64,000 nt of DNA from LMDS01 sp039930465 (lineage in GTDB: Bacteria; Pseudomonadota; Gammaproteobacteria; Burkholderiales; Burkholderiaceae_C), in NCBI GenBank assembly GCA_039930465.1, contig JBDTTU010000003.1, forward strand, positions 1 through 64,000, written 5' to 3'. Shown here one piece after another: positions 13,086-21,640 of the stretch. The notes under the pieces were generated by a model. The model saw only the letters and a program-made list of their open reading frames with translations. It was not told the DNA's origin and did no database searches. The translations under genes and the position numbers were made by a program. Each line of letters starts with the position of its first letter. The stretch's first letter is position 1.

Positions 13086-13619
13086 ATGGACCACCCCTAC
13101 ATCCGCCTGATGGACAGGCTCTACCTGGCCGGCATCTGGTTCGCGGGCTTCGCGATCTTCCTGATGACGGTGATCATTCCCTGGGGTGTGTTCACGCGCT
13201 ACGTGCTCGGCACCGGCTCGCAATGGCCCGAGCCCATCGCGATCCTGCTGATGATGGTCTTCACGTTCATCGGCGCGGCCTGCGCCTACCGGGCCGGCGG
13301 CCACATTGCAGTGGGAATGCTGACCGAACGCCTGCCCGTCGCGGTGCAGCGTCTTGCCGGTTTCGTGGTCGACCTGCTGATGCTGGCGGTGTGCCTGTTC
13401 GTCGCGTACTACGGTACGCGCCTGTGCATCGAGACCTGGGGCCAGTCGATCAGCGAGCTGAGCTGGCTGCCGGTGGGCCTGACCTATGCTTCGTTGCCCC
13501 TGGGCAGTGCCATCACGCTGCTGTTCGTGCTCGAGCGCATGGTGTTCGGGGACCAGTCGCACCGCGCCATCGTCCGCTACGAAGAGCAGCTGGTCGAAGC
13601 CCTGGAAGGTGCGCACTGA
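13086..13619 (+). CDS. dctQ: TRAP transporter small membrane subunit DctQ
   Basis: Small integral membrane component of the TRAP transporter, 177 aa, with four predicted helices (about residues 15-40, 53-75, 90-115 and 132-155) and the family signature YVLGTGSQWPEPIAILLMM. It links DctP to the DctM permease and uses an ion gradient rather than ATP. Its stop overlaps the dctM start (TGATG), so the two are translationally coupled. Confidence 0.92.
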   Translation: MDHPYIRLMDRLYLAGIWFAGFAIFLMTVIIPWGVFTRYVLGTGSQWPEPIAILLMMVFTFIGAACAYRAGGHIAVGMLTERLPVAVQRLAGFVVDLLMLAVCLFVAYYGTRLCIETWGQSISELSWLPVGLTYASLPLGSAITLLFVLERMVFGDQSHRAIVRYEEQLVEALEGAH

Positions 13620-14902
13620 TGGACATGCTGGTGCTGCTGGGCAGCTTCTTCGTTCTGATGTTGATCGGCACGCCGATCGCCTATTCGCTCGGCCTTGCTT
13701 CGCTGTTCGGAGCGCTCTGGATCGAACTGCCGCTCGACGCTGTAATGATCCAGATCGCTGCGGGCGTCAACAAGTTCTCGCTGCTCGCGATTCCGTTCTT
13801 CGTGCTGGCTGGCGCCATCATGGCCGAGGGGGGCATGTCGCGCCGGCTGGTGGCTTTCGCCAGCGTGCTGGTCGGGTTCATTCGTGGCGGCTTGTCGCTC
13901 GTGAACATCCTCGCCTCCACGTTCTTCGGTGCGATCTCGGGCTCGTCGGTCGCCGACACCGCGTCGATCGGCTCGGTGCTCATCCCCGAGATGGAACGCA
14001 AGGGCTATCCGCGCGACTTCGCAACCGCCGTGACGGTGAGCGGCTCGGTCCAGGCGATCCTGATCCCGCCCAGCCACAACGCGGTGATCTATTCGCTCGC
14101 CGCCGGTGGCAGCGTCTCGATCGCGGCCCTGTTCGTCGCCGGCGTATTGCCGGGGCTGCTGCTCGGCCTGACGCTGGCCGCCTTGTGCCTGTACATCGCG
14201 AAGCGCGAGAACTACCCGAAAGGTGAGGTGATCCCGTTCCGGCAGGCCGTGAAGATCTGCATCGAAGCGATGTGGGGCCTGCTGACGATGGTCATCATTC
14301 TCGGCGGCATTCTTTCGGGCATCTTCACCGCCAACGAGTCGGCCTCGATCGCGGTGGTCTGGGCGTTCTTCGTCACGATGTTCATCTACCGCGACTACAA
14401 GTGGCGCGACCTGCCCAAGCTCGTGCACCGCACCGTCAAGACCGTCACCGTGGTGATGATCCTGATCGGCTTCGCGGCGAGCTTCGGTTACCTGATGACG
14501 CTGATGCAGATCCCGCTGAAGATCACCACCTTCTTCACCAGCGTCTCCGACAACAAGTACGCGATTTTGCTGATGATCAACGTCCTGCTGCTGGTGCTGG
14601 GCACGCTGATGGACATGTCGCCGCTGATCCTGATCCTCACGCCGATCCTGCTGCCCGTGGTCAAGACGCTCGGCATCGACCCGGTGCACTTCGGCATGAT
14701 CATGATGGTCAACCTGGGCATCGGCCTGATCACGCCGCCGGTGGGCACGGTGCTGTTCGTCGGCAGTGCCGTCTCCAAGCTGCCGATGAGCACGATCACC
14801 CGGGCGATGAAGCCGTTCTTCCTTGCGCTCGTGATCGTGCTGCTGATGGTGACCTACATCCCCGCCATCTCGCTCTTTCTGCCGCGCCTGTTGGGCCTGT
14901 GA
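13619..14902 (+). CDS. dctM: TRAP transporter large permease DctM
   Basis: The transport channel of the TRAP system; 427 aa, about twelve predicted membrane helices. Family sequences include LLIGTPIAYSLGLASL-like N-terminus, FSLLAIPFFVLAGAIMAEGG, FFGAISGSSVADTASIGSVLIPEM, ILIPPSHNAVIYSLAAGGSVS and MDMSPLILILTPILLPV. The reading frame is open before 13619, but the start overlapping the dctQ stop is the sensible one. It is followed 22 nt later by the lactonase gene, so transport, oxidation and lactone opening appear to be one transcription unit. Confidence 0.94.
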   Translation: MDMLVLLGSFFVLMLIGTPIAYSLGLASLFGALWIELPLDAVMIQIAAGVNKFSLLAIPFFVLAGAIMAEGGMSRRLVAFASVLVGFIRGGLSLVNILASTFFGAISGSSVADTASIGSVLIPEMERKGYPRDFATAVTVSGSVQAILIPPSHNAVIYSLAAGGSVSIAALFVAGVLPGLLLGLTLAALCLYIAKRENYPKGEVIPFRQAVKICIEAMWGLLTMVIILGGILSGIFTANESASIAVVWAFFVTMFIYRDYKWRDLPKLVHRTVKTVTVVMILIGFAASFGYLMTLMQIPLKITTFFTSVSDNKYAILLMINVLLLVLGTLMDMSPLILILTPILLPVVKTLGIDPVHFGMIMMVNLGIGLITPPVGTVLFVGSAVSKLPMSTITRAMKPFFLALVIVLLMVTYIPAISLFLPRLLGL

Positions 14903-14924
14903 CAGGCTTGCCCACACGCCGGCC

Positions 14925-15935
14925 ATGACCACCGCGGTCTACGTCTCGAACGCCGAGAGCGGCGACATTCATGTGCTGCACCTCGACGACGAGAGCGGCG
15001 CGCTGGTAACCGCGCAGCAGGCCGAGCTCGGCGGCACCGTGATGCCGCTCGCGCTCAGCCCGAACCGGCGTGTGCTCTACGCCGCACGCCGCTCCGAGCC
15101 GTTGGCGGTGTTGAGCTTCGCGATCGATGCAAAGACCGGGGCACTCGCGCTGCTCGGCGAGGCGCCTTTGCCGCACAGCATGGCCTACATCACCACCGAC
15201 CGCAGCGGGCGCTGGCTGCTGAGTGCTTCGTATGGGGGCCACCTCGTCGCCGTGAGCCCGATCGACGTCGATGGCACGGCCCGGGCATTCACACAGACCG
15301 TGCCGACCGGGCCGAACGCGCATTCGATCATCACCGACCCGAGCAACCGCTTCGTGTTCAGCGCCAGCCTCGGCGCGGGTGCGATTCACCAGATGCTGTT
15401 CGACGCGGCGAGTGGCCGCCTCGCGCCCAACGAACCGGCGCAACTGGCGGTGCGCCCGGGCGCCTCCTCGCGCCATCTGGTGTTGCACCCGAACGACCTC
15501 GTGCTCTACGCGATCAACGAACACGACGCCGCCATCGACGTGCTCTCCCTCGACCCGGCCCGTGGCACGCTCACGCTGCTGCAAACGGCTCACAGCCCGC
15601 CGCCCGGCTTCAGTGGCAAACCCTGGGCTGCCGACCTGCACCTCACGCCCGATGGCGGGCTTCTCTACGCCAGCGAGCGCCGTTCGAACACGCTGGCCGC
15701 TTTCGCGGTCGATGCCTCGAGCGGCCGCCTGAGCCCAGTCGGCCACACGATCGTGCCGGCCGAACCGCGCGGCTTCAACATCACGGCCGATGGCCGATGG
15801 CTGATCGTGGCCGGCCAAGCCTCCGGCTGCGTTGGCGTGTTCAGCATCGACGCGCTCACCGGTGCGCTCGCCACCGTGGGCGAGCACCCGGTAGGCCGCG
15901 GCCCGAACTGGATCGAGACGGTTCGGCTCGGCTGA
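14925..15935 (+). CDS. Beta-propeller lactonase (6-phosphogluconolactonase/YbhE fold), probably acting on aldarolactones
   Basis: A 336-aa seven-bladed propeller of the lactonase family, without a signal peptide. Repeating blades are visible as YVSNAESGDIHVLHLD, LSPNRRVLYAARR, ITTDRSGRWLLSASYGGH, HSIITDPSNRFVFSASLGAG, RHLVLHPNDLVLYAINEHDA, LTPDGGLLYASERRSN and NITADGRWLIVAG. The family includes 6-phosphogluconolactonase, but here the gene closes a udh-TRAP operon. Uronate dehydrogenase releases an aldarolactone, so hydrolysis of galactaro- or glucarolactone is the expected role. The substrate is inferred from context; the fold is well supported. Confidence 0.85.
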   Translation: MTTAVYVSNAESGDIHVLHLDDESGALVTAQQAELGGTVMPLALSPNRRVLYAARRSEPLAVLSFAIDAKTGALALLGEAPLPHSMAYITTDRSGRWLLSASYGGHLVAVSPIDVDGTARAFTQTVPTGPNAHSIITDPSNRFVFSASLGAGAIHQMLFDAASGRLAPNEPAQLAVRPGASSRHLVLHPNDLVLYAINEHDAAIDVLSLDPARGTLTLLQTAHSPPPGFSGKPWAADLHLTPDGGLLYASERRSNTLAAFAVDASSGRLSPVGHTIVPAEPRGFNITADGRWLIVAGQASGCVGVFSIDALTGALATVGEHPVGRGPNWIETVRLG

Positions 15936-16038
15936 GCGGCGCGTAGGACGCGGCCGACAGCCTCGTGCGCCGTCGGCCGGTGGCTCTGTCTGCACCGCGG
16001 CCCTAAGGTTGAGGCTCTTGATTTCACAGGAGCACTCC

Positions 16039-16365
16039 ATGAACAAAGCCAAACTCATTCTTGCCGCCGCCATCGTGGGCCTGTCCTCCGTGGCCATGGC
16101 CGATACCGTCACCGACCGCGATCAGCGCATGAACGAGGCGCTCGAGAATTACCGCAGCGGCGATGCCGCCGCGAAGAACCCCGAACCGGGCCCGTTTGCG
16201 CGCGCCGAAGCAGCCACCAAACGTGGCGTGCGAAAGGCGGGTGAAGCCGTCAAGACGACTGCGAAACGCACCGGCGAAGGCATCTCCAATGGCGTCGAGA
16301 AGACCGGCGACGCAATCCGCCGCACCGGGGAGAAGATCAAGGAAAAGACCACGCCGGCGCAGTAA
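16039..16365 (+). CDS. Small exported protein with amphipathic repeats
   Basis: A 108-aa protein with a clear signal peptide (MNKAKLILAAAIVGLSSVAMA) and a mature part rich in Lys, Glu, Ala and Thr. Residues about 60-105 contain loosely repeated 11-residue units (KRGVRKAGEAVK, KRTGEGISNGVEK, TGDAIRRTGEKIKEK), resembling LEA-like or YtxH/CsbD-like stress proteins. It stands alone, with a good ribosome site (CAGGAG) upstream. I do not know its function; an envelope-stress role is a guess. Confidence 0.7.
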   Translation: MNKAKLILAAAIVGLSSVAMADTVTDRDQRMNEALENYRSGDAAAKNPEPGPFARAEAATKRGVRKAGEAVKTTAKRTGEGISNGVEKTGDAIRRTGEKIKEKTTPAQ

Positions 16366-16606
16366 GGGCGCGTCAGCGCCGCTTCAGGCGGAGGCGGACT
16401 CGAACACCGGGCCCGGTCGTCCGCTGCCGACTCCGCGCGCACAGAGCGCGCCGAGTCGCTTCGCATGAGGCGCCGTAAACTTCCCCGCACGACAACCATG
16501 TGCGAGGCCGTGTGAAGAAGCTCCCGCTCCCCCTGTTCGGCATCGCTCCAGCCTACGGCTCAGGGCACGTGGTCGCTCAGACCGAGCAGCGGCCGGCGCC
16601 GACCCA

Positions 16607-17860
16607 GTGACGACTCGCTCGGCGGGGCCTTCTTCCATGCCGCTGGGGCGCTGGGCCGTCGTCGTGGCCGGCGCCGTGGCGCTCGCGGTGGCCATGGGCA
16701 TCGGCCGCTTCGCCTTCACGCCGCTGTTGCCGATGATGCTGCACGACGGCGTGATCGACCTGCCCTCTGCCAGCTGGCTCGCCAGCGCCAACTACCTCGG
16801 CTACCTGGCGGGTGCGCTGCTGTGTACCTTCCAGCCGTGGATATGGGCGCGCGTTCCTCGCCTCCCGCCCGTCGACGCGCCCTGGATGGTGCGCGCCGGT
16901 CTCGTCGCCACCGGTGTGCTCACGCTCGGCATGGCGCTGCCCTGGCCGACCGCCTGGCCGCTGCTGCGCTTTGCGGCCGGCGTGGCGAGCGCGCTCGTCT
17001 TCGTCTACGCCTCGGGCTGGGTGCTGTCGCAGGTGGCGCGCCTGCAGGCGCCGGCGCTCGGCAGCGTGATGTACACCGGGCCCGGGGCAGGCATTGTCGT
17101 CAGCGGCCTGTTCGCGAGCGCGATGGTGCAGTGGCACTGGCATGCGGACCGGGCCTGGCTCGTCTTCGGCGTGCTCGCCTTCGTGCTCAGCGCGCTGGTC
17201 TGGCGCAGCTTCGGCCGCGGCGAAGTCTTGCGGCCGGCGGCTGTCAGCGCTGGTGCGGCGCCCGTGAGCGACGCTCACGGCCCGGCCGAAGTCGGGTTCC
17301 TGTGCACGGCCTATGGCATCGCAGGATTCGGCTACATCGTGACCGCCACCTTCCTGCCGGTGATCGCCCGCGCCGCGCTGCCGGGCTCGCCGTGGTTCGA
17401 CATGTTCTGGCCGATCTTCGGCTTCGGCGTGTTCTGCGGTGCGCTCATGGCGAGCCGGCTGCGTGTGGCCGGTGACATGCGGCTTCTGTTGGCCGGAGGT
17501 TATTTCGTGCAGGCTGCGGGCATCGCGGTCGGCCTGTGGAGCCCGAGCCTGGCGGGCTTTGCGATCGGCAGCCTGATGCTCGGCCTGCCGTTCACCGCGA
17601 TCACCTTTTTCGCGATGCAGGAAGTTCGGCGCCTGCGGCCTGCGCACGCCGCGAGCTTCATGGGTCTGGCCACCGCGATGTACGGCCTCGGCCAGATCGT
17701 CGGCCCGCCGTTGGTGGCGCTGCTGCTGCGCCACAGCGGCAGCGCCGGCGCGGGCTTCACGCGTTCGCTGCAGGTCGCCATGGGCAGCTTGCTGGCCGGC
17801 GCGCTGGTCTACTTGTGGATGGTGCGCGCGTACCCGATGCGCCGCGCCGCAGCGGCATGA
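16607..17860 (+). CDS. MFS transporter, YbfB/YjiJ family
   Basis: A major-facilitator protein of 417 aa from GTG at 16607, or 407 aa from ATG at 16637. It has about twelve hydrophobic segments, starting with VVVAGAVALAVAMGIGRFAFTPLLPMM (split here as positions 16658-16738), whose GIGRFAFTPLLP is typical of the YbfB/YjiJ group, and continues with SWLASANYLGYLAGALL and GFGYIVTATFLPVIAR. The substrate is unknown. Its stop overlaps the start of the following GNAT gene, so the two are coupled. The 240 nt upstream contain nothing I can name. Confidence 0.85.
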   Translation: MTTRSAGPSSMPLGRWAVVVAGAVALAVAMGIGRFAFTPLLPMMLHDGVIDLPSASWLASANYLGYLAGALLCTFQPWIWARVPRLPPVDAPWMVRAGLVATGVLTLGMALPWPTAWPLLRFAAGVASALVFVYASGWVLSQVARLQAPALGSVMYTGPGAGIVVSGLFASAMVQWHWHADRAWLVFGVLAFVLSALVWRSFGRGEVLRPAAVSAGAAPVSDAHGPAEVGFLCTAYGIAGFGYIVTATFLPVIARAALPGSPWFDMFWPIFGFGVFCGALMASRLRVAGDMRLLLAGGYFVQAAGIAVGLWSPSLAGFAIGSLMLGLPFTAITFFAMQEVRRLRPAHAASFMGLATAMYGLGQIVGPPLVALLLRHSGSAGAGFTRSLQVAMGSLLAGALVYLWMVRAYPMRRAAAA

Positions 17861-18345
17861 TGCGCATCGAGCCGATCGACCAGCGCGAGCTGCCGGTCGC
17901 GCAGGCCATTCACGCGGTACTGCTGCTCGCGCACGCGCAAGAAGCGCGCTTGCTGGGGGTCAAGGAATTCGTGCCGATGGCGCAGGTGCCCGAAGACCTG
18001 CAAGGTGGCCCGGCGCTGTTCCTCGGCGCGCTGCGTGGTGGCGAGCTGCTGGCCTGCGTGAGCCTCGTGCCCGATGCCGACGAACCCGGCCAGGTTGCCA
18101 TCGGTGCGCTCGTCGTGCACCCGGCCGAGCAGCGCCAAGGCCTGGCGCGTGCGCTCGTGAACGAGGCGCTGCGGCGCTGCGCGGGGCAGGTCGTTTCCGT
18201 CACCACGGGCGCACTGAACTTGCCGGCGCTGGCGCTGTACCAAGAACTCGGCTTCGCCGAATACCGGCGCGGCACGCTCGGCGTGGAGGCGATCGAGGTC
18301 GTCAAACTGCGCCGCGTGGCGCCGGGCAGCCGCCCGCGCGCTTGA
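17857..18345 (+). CDS. GNAT-family N-acetyltransferase
   Basis: A 162-aa acetyltransferase. The acetyl-CoA loop is visible as HPAEQRQGLARALVNEALRR (the Q/R-x-x-G-x-A motif), followed by ALNLPALALYQELGFAEYRRG. The start at 17857 overlaps the MFS stop (ATGA); a second Met follows immediately. The last 44 nt overlap the end of the convergent SUI1 gene. Its substrate is unknown; coupling to an exporter might suggest modification of the exported compound. Confidence 0.8.
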   Translation: MMRIEPIDQRELPVAQAIHAVLLLAHAQEARLLGVKEFVPMAQVPEDLQGGPALFLGALRGGELLACVSLVPDADEPGQVAIGALVVHPAEQRQGLARALVNEALRRCAGQVVSVTTGALNLPALALYQELGFAEYRRGTLGVEAIEVVKLRRVAPGSRPRA

Positions 18346-18688
18346 CCGTGTGGCCCTGCGCCTGCAGCAGCGCGATGACCCGCTCGCAGTGCTCGCCCTG
18401 CACCTCGATCACGCCGTCTTTCACCGTACCGCCGGAGCCGCAGGCCGCTTTCAGCTGCTTGCCGAGTTGGGCCAGCGCTGCAGCGTCGAGTGCCAGGCCT
18501 TTCACGAGCGTCACGCCCTTGCCGGCGCGGCCCTTGGTCTCGCGCGAAACGCGCACGATGCCGTCACCCGCGGGCGCGCTGCCCGCCTGCTTGCACACAC
18601 ACGCGGCCAGCGCCATGCGGCAGGCCGGGCACATGCGCCCGGCTTCGGTGGAATAGACCAGCCCGCCGGCCGCGCGCTTGTTTTTCAT
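18302..18688 (-). CDS. yciH: SUI1-family translation factor, YciH-like
   Basis: A 128-aa bacterial homologue of eIF1/SUI1. The N-terminal part has MCPACRMALAACVC, a Cys cluster that may bind metal, and the SUI1 core shows SRETKGRAGKGVTLVKGL, LGKQLKAACGSGGTVKDG and IEVQGEHCERVIALLQAQGH. YciH proteins bind the 30S subunit and influence start selection under stress in E. coli. The start at 18688 overlaps the stop of an upstream gene remnant in an ATGA, and the 3' end overlaps the convergent GNAT gene by 44 nt. Confidence 0.9.
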   Translation of the reverse strand: MKNKRAAGGLVYSTEAGRMCPACRMALAACVCKQAGSAPAGDGIVRVSRETKGRAGKGVTLVKGLALDAAALAQLGKQLKAACGSGGTVKDGVIEVQGEHCERVIALLQAQGHTVKRAGGCPAPRGAV

Positions 18689-18894
18689 CGGGCCACGAGG
18701 CGCGCGCCGGTCAGCTGCTCTTGCGCTTCCACGGGCGAGGGCAGGTTCAGCGACTCGGCCAGGTGGGTGCAGCAGCGCAGGTTCTTCGCCATGCCGTGGC
18801 TCATCAATCCCGAGGTGCCGATGAATCCGATCGTCTGGATGCTGTGCTCCGTGTGCTTTGTTGGGGCGATTGTTCCAGCATCTGCGGCGAACAT
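18685..18894 (-). pseudogene. Remnant of a beta-hydroxyacid (3-hydroxyisobutyrate-type) dehydrogenase
   Basis: A short open frame of about 69 codons that reads IQTIGFIGTSGLMSHGMAKNL, a recognisable but damaged form of the N-terminal NAD-binding loop of the 6-phosphogluconate/3-hydroxyisobutyrate dehydrogenase superfamily. It then passes to LAESLNLPSPVEAQEQL, which resembles the C-terminal helix of the same family. About 220 residues between them are absent. The stop overlaps the SUI1 start (ATGA), as expected if the intact gene was once coupled to it. The position where relatives start with Met reads ATC. I infer an internal deletion of an ancestral operon partner. The C-terminal match is weaker than the N-terminal one. 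Confidence 0.55.
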
Positions 18895-19018
18895 GCCGAG
18901 AGCGCTGTTTGCACGGGCTTACAAAGTCAGGCTGAAGCCGCGGCCCGCGCCGGCCGACAAGCAGACATCGGCGTTGCTTTTGCTCAACCGCCCCGCGCCG
19001 GGCAAAGAGGAATTCACC

Positions 19019-19951
19019 ATGACCACGATGTCCTTGTCCTTCACCCTCGCGACCACCTACGCCCCGCAAGCCGCTGCCGCGCCCGCGGCCAAGGCGGTCT
19101 GCAAGACGCCGCCCGCGCCCGCCGACGATGCCGGCGTCGAAGCGAAGCGGCCGGTGGCGCGCCAGAACCGCCTGGAGCAGGCCATGATGTCGGCGTTGCG
19201 CGAGCTGGGGTTCGGCAGCACGGCTGCGGCGGCACCTGCGGCCGGCGCGGCAACGGCGGCAAGCGCATCGAGCGGCGCCACCGCCGCTGCCGCCAACGAC
19301 GTGTCGACCACGGCGGCGCCTGCCGCCACCACGGCCGGCGCTGCCACCACCGATTCCGCCAGCGTCGAATCGGCCGTGCACCAGTTTGCCCACGCGCTGT
19401 TCCAGGCATTGCGCCAGAACGGCAGCGGTGAGGGCAAGTCGTCCGACCAAGATTCCGGGCGCACCGAAGGCCACCACCGGCATCATCATCACCACCGCCA
19501 CCACGAAGGTGGGCGTTATGGCGACATGTCGCAGCGCCTCGAAGCGCTGTCGCAAACCGTTGCGACGCCGGCTGCCGTTGCGGCAACCCACGCCAGCACC
19601 ACGACCGCCGGCTCGTCGCTGTCGGTCACATTGACGGTGGACGACGGCACGGCCGACACTGCGGCTTCGGCCGCGACGACCGCCGCGCCCGCCGCGCCCG
19701 CCGCCACCAGCATCACTGCGCCCGCGGCGCCGGCCGCCTCGGCGAAGAACCCGCTGCTCGACGCATTCACGAAGTTGTTCAACGCGCTCAAGCCGCCGAC
19801 CAGCACCGCAGCGGCGGCCACCCCGGCCACCGACATGGCCGAGAAGCTGCGCCAGTTCCTGCACACGCTCGCGCAAGCCATCGCGCCCGATGCCACGCTG
19901 GGCAGCATGCAGCATGCGCAGGTGGGCGGCCTGGTGAACGTGACGGCCTGA
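19019..19951 (+). CDS. Ala/Thr-rich low-complexity protein with a His-rich tract
   Basis: A 310-aa protein of unknown function. The ribosome site GAGGA is 7 nt upstream of ATG. Conserved-looking helical islands (RQNRLEQAMMSALRELGFG, ESAVHQFAHALFQALRQNG, NPLLDAFTKLFNALKPP, DMAEKLRQFLHTLAQAI) are separated by long Ala/Thr/Pro stretches. A His/Arg cluster at about residues 157-171 might bind metal. There is no signal peptide or membrane segment. The regular alternation of similar helices (hydrophobic core F/L-x-x-F/L-x-x-A/L) suggests repeats of one small helical unit joined by flexible linkers. Confidence 0.65.
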   Translation: MTTMSLSFTLATTYAPQAAAAPAAKAVCKTPPAPADDAGVEAKRPVARQNRLEQAMMSALRELGFGSTAAAAPAAGAATAASASSGATAAAANDVSTTAAPAATTAGAATTDSASVESAVHQFAHALFQALRQNGSGEGKSSDQDSGRTEGHHRHHHHHRHHEGGRYGDMSQRLEALSQTVATPAAVAATHASTTTAGSSLSVTLTVDDGTADTAASAATTAAPAAPAATSITAPAAPAASAKNPLLDAFTKLFNALKPPTSTAAAATPATDMAEKLRQFLHTLAQAIAPDATLGSMQHAQVGGLVNVTA

Positions 19952-20078
19952 GCTGATGGGTTGATGGCGGCGCTGCCTGCGCTGCCTACAATGAGCCGGA
20001 GCCGATTCACGGCCCCTGCTCCGCCAACAGTGTCGGCGCGGTTCGTGTTTCGCCACCCACCACCGGCGGAGACCCACG

Positions 20079-21629
20079 TTGGCAGCACACCTCATCGCGG
20101 CAAGGCGCCTGTCACGGCGTTCGAAGATTGGCGCCCTCGTGTTCGTTGCAAGCAGCCTCGCGGCGTGCGGTGGCGGCGGTGATGGCATCGCGAACAGCAG
20201 CGGCATCCCGCCTTCGGCGCAGTCGGCGCAGCAGTGCAGCCCCGACAACGGCTACGCCACGGCCGCGCTGAAGACCGGCAGCCTGGCGATCGAAAAGCAG
20301 TGGCTGCGCTCCTACTTCGACGAAGCCTACCTCTGGTACGACGAAGTGCCGGCGGTCGACGCGAATGCGGTGCTCTACACCGGCGAGGTCTACGCGGCTA
20401 CCAAGAAATATTTCGACGCATTGAGGACGAAGGCGAAGACGTCTTCGGGCCATGACAAGGACAAATTCAGCTTCACCTACCCCACGGCCTTGTGGAACGC
20501 GCTTTCGCAATCGGGCGTGGTAGCCGGCTACGGCTTCGAGCCGGTGTTCGGCTCGCTGGTGGTGAACGCGAACACGCCGCACCGCGACATTCACATCGCC
20601 TACATCGAGCCCCGCACCGAAGCGGCGAGCAAGGACTTGCGCCGGGGTGACCAGGTCGTGAGCGTCGACGGTGTCTCGGCCGACGACGACACCCCGATCG
20701 GCGTGGCCGTACTGAACGCCGCGTTCTTTCCCGACACCACGGGCGTGGCCCACAACTGGGTCTTCGCCCGAACCGGCGCCGCCAACTTCAGCCTGACGCT
20801 GACCAGCGCCGACATCACGAAGAACCCGGTGCTGACCTACGGCGTGATCACGGCGCTCGACGGCAACAAGGTCGGCTACATGGTCTTCAACGACCACCTC
20901 GCCACCGCCGAAGCGCAGCTGGTCACCGCCGTCAACTACTTCAAGGCCCAGGCCGTGAGCGACCTTGTGCTCGACATGCGCTACAACGGCGGCGGCTACC
21001 TCTACATCGCCAGCGAGCTGGCCTACATGATCGCCGGCCCGGCGCGGGTGCAGAACAAGCTGTTCGAGCAGCTCGGCTACAACAACAAGCGCGGCGCCGG
21101 CACCACCACGCCGTTCTACAACACCAGCAAGGGCGGCGCTGCTCTGCCCACGCTGAGCCTGCCGCGTGTCTACGTGCTGACGCAGGGCGACACCTGCTCG
21201 GCCAGCGAGTCGGTCATCAACAGCCTGCGGGGTGTAGACCTCGATGTGCGCCTGATCGGCGGCACCACCTGTGGCAAGCCCTACGGCTTCACCGCCAAAG
21301 ACAACTGCGGCATCTCGTATTTCCCGATCGAATTCAAGGGCGTGAATGCCAAGGGCTTCGGCGACTACCCCGACGGCTTCATTCCCGCTGGCAGCGGCAG
21401 CACCGGCGTGCCCGGTTGTGTCGTGGCCGACGACCTGAACCACGCGCTCGGCGACCCGGGCGAAGCCATGCTCGCCACCGCGCTCGGCTACCGCAGCACC
21501 GGCACCTGCCCGGTGCTCTCGGTCGGCATGGACCAGGTGCAATCGGCCGGTCGAAGCGCCGCCGCTGCGAGCGCCTTCATGGTGCGTGGCCCGGCGCGCG
21601 AGAACCGGCTGTTGGCGCCGGGCCGCTGA
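20079..21629 (+). CDS. S41-family peptidase lipoprotein
   Basis: A 516-aa predicted outer-envelope lipoprotein with a C-terminal-processing-type serine peptidase domain. The signal peptide ends in a lipobox (ASSLAAC) followed by a Gly-rich spacer. A PDZ-like segment (IEPRTEAASKDLRRGDQVVSVDG) precedes the catalytic part with LVLDMRYNGGGYLYIASELAY and the nucleophile region LTQGDTCSASESVINSLRG, where the Ser of the SAS-E motif is retained. The TTG start at 20079 has GGAG 7 nt upstream. It is followed 11 nt later by the metallo-beta-lactamase-fold gene. The substrate is unknown. Confidence 0.88.
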   Translation: MAAHLIAARRLSRRSKIGALVFVASSLAACGGGGDGIANSSGIPPSAQSAQQCSPDNGYATAALKTGSLAIEKQWLRSYFDEAYLWYDEVPAVDANAVLYTGEVYAATKKYFDALRTKAKTSSGHDKDKFSFTYPTALWNALSQSGVVAGYGFEPVFGSLVVNANTPHRDIHIAYIEPRTEAASKDLRRGDQVVSVDGVSADDDTPIGVAVLNAAFFPDTTGVAHNWVFARTGAANFSLTLTSADITKNPVLTYGVITALDGNKVGYMVFNDHLATAEAQLVTAVNYFKAQAVSDLVLDMRYNGGGYLYIASELAYMIAGPARVQNKLFEQLGYNNKRGAGTTTPFYNTSKGGAALPTLSLPRVYVLTQGDTCSASESVINSLRGVDLDVRLIGGTTCGKPYGFTAKDNCGISYFPIEFKGVNAKGFGDYPDGFIPAGSGSTGVPGCVVADDLNHALGDPGEAMLATALGYRSTGTCPVLSVGMDQVQSAGRSAAAASAFMVRGPARENRLLAPGR

Positions 21630-21640
21630 AAGGCAGCACG

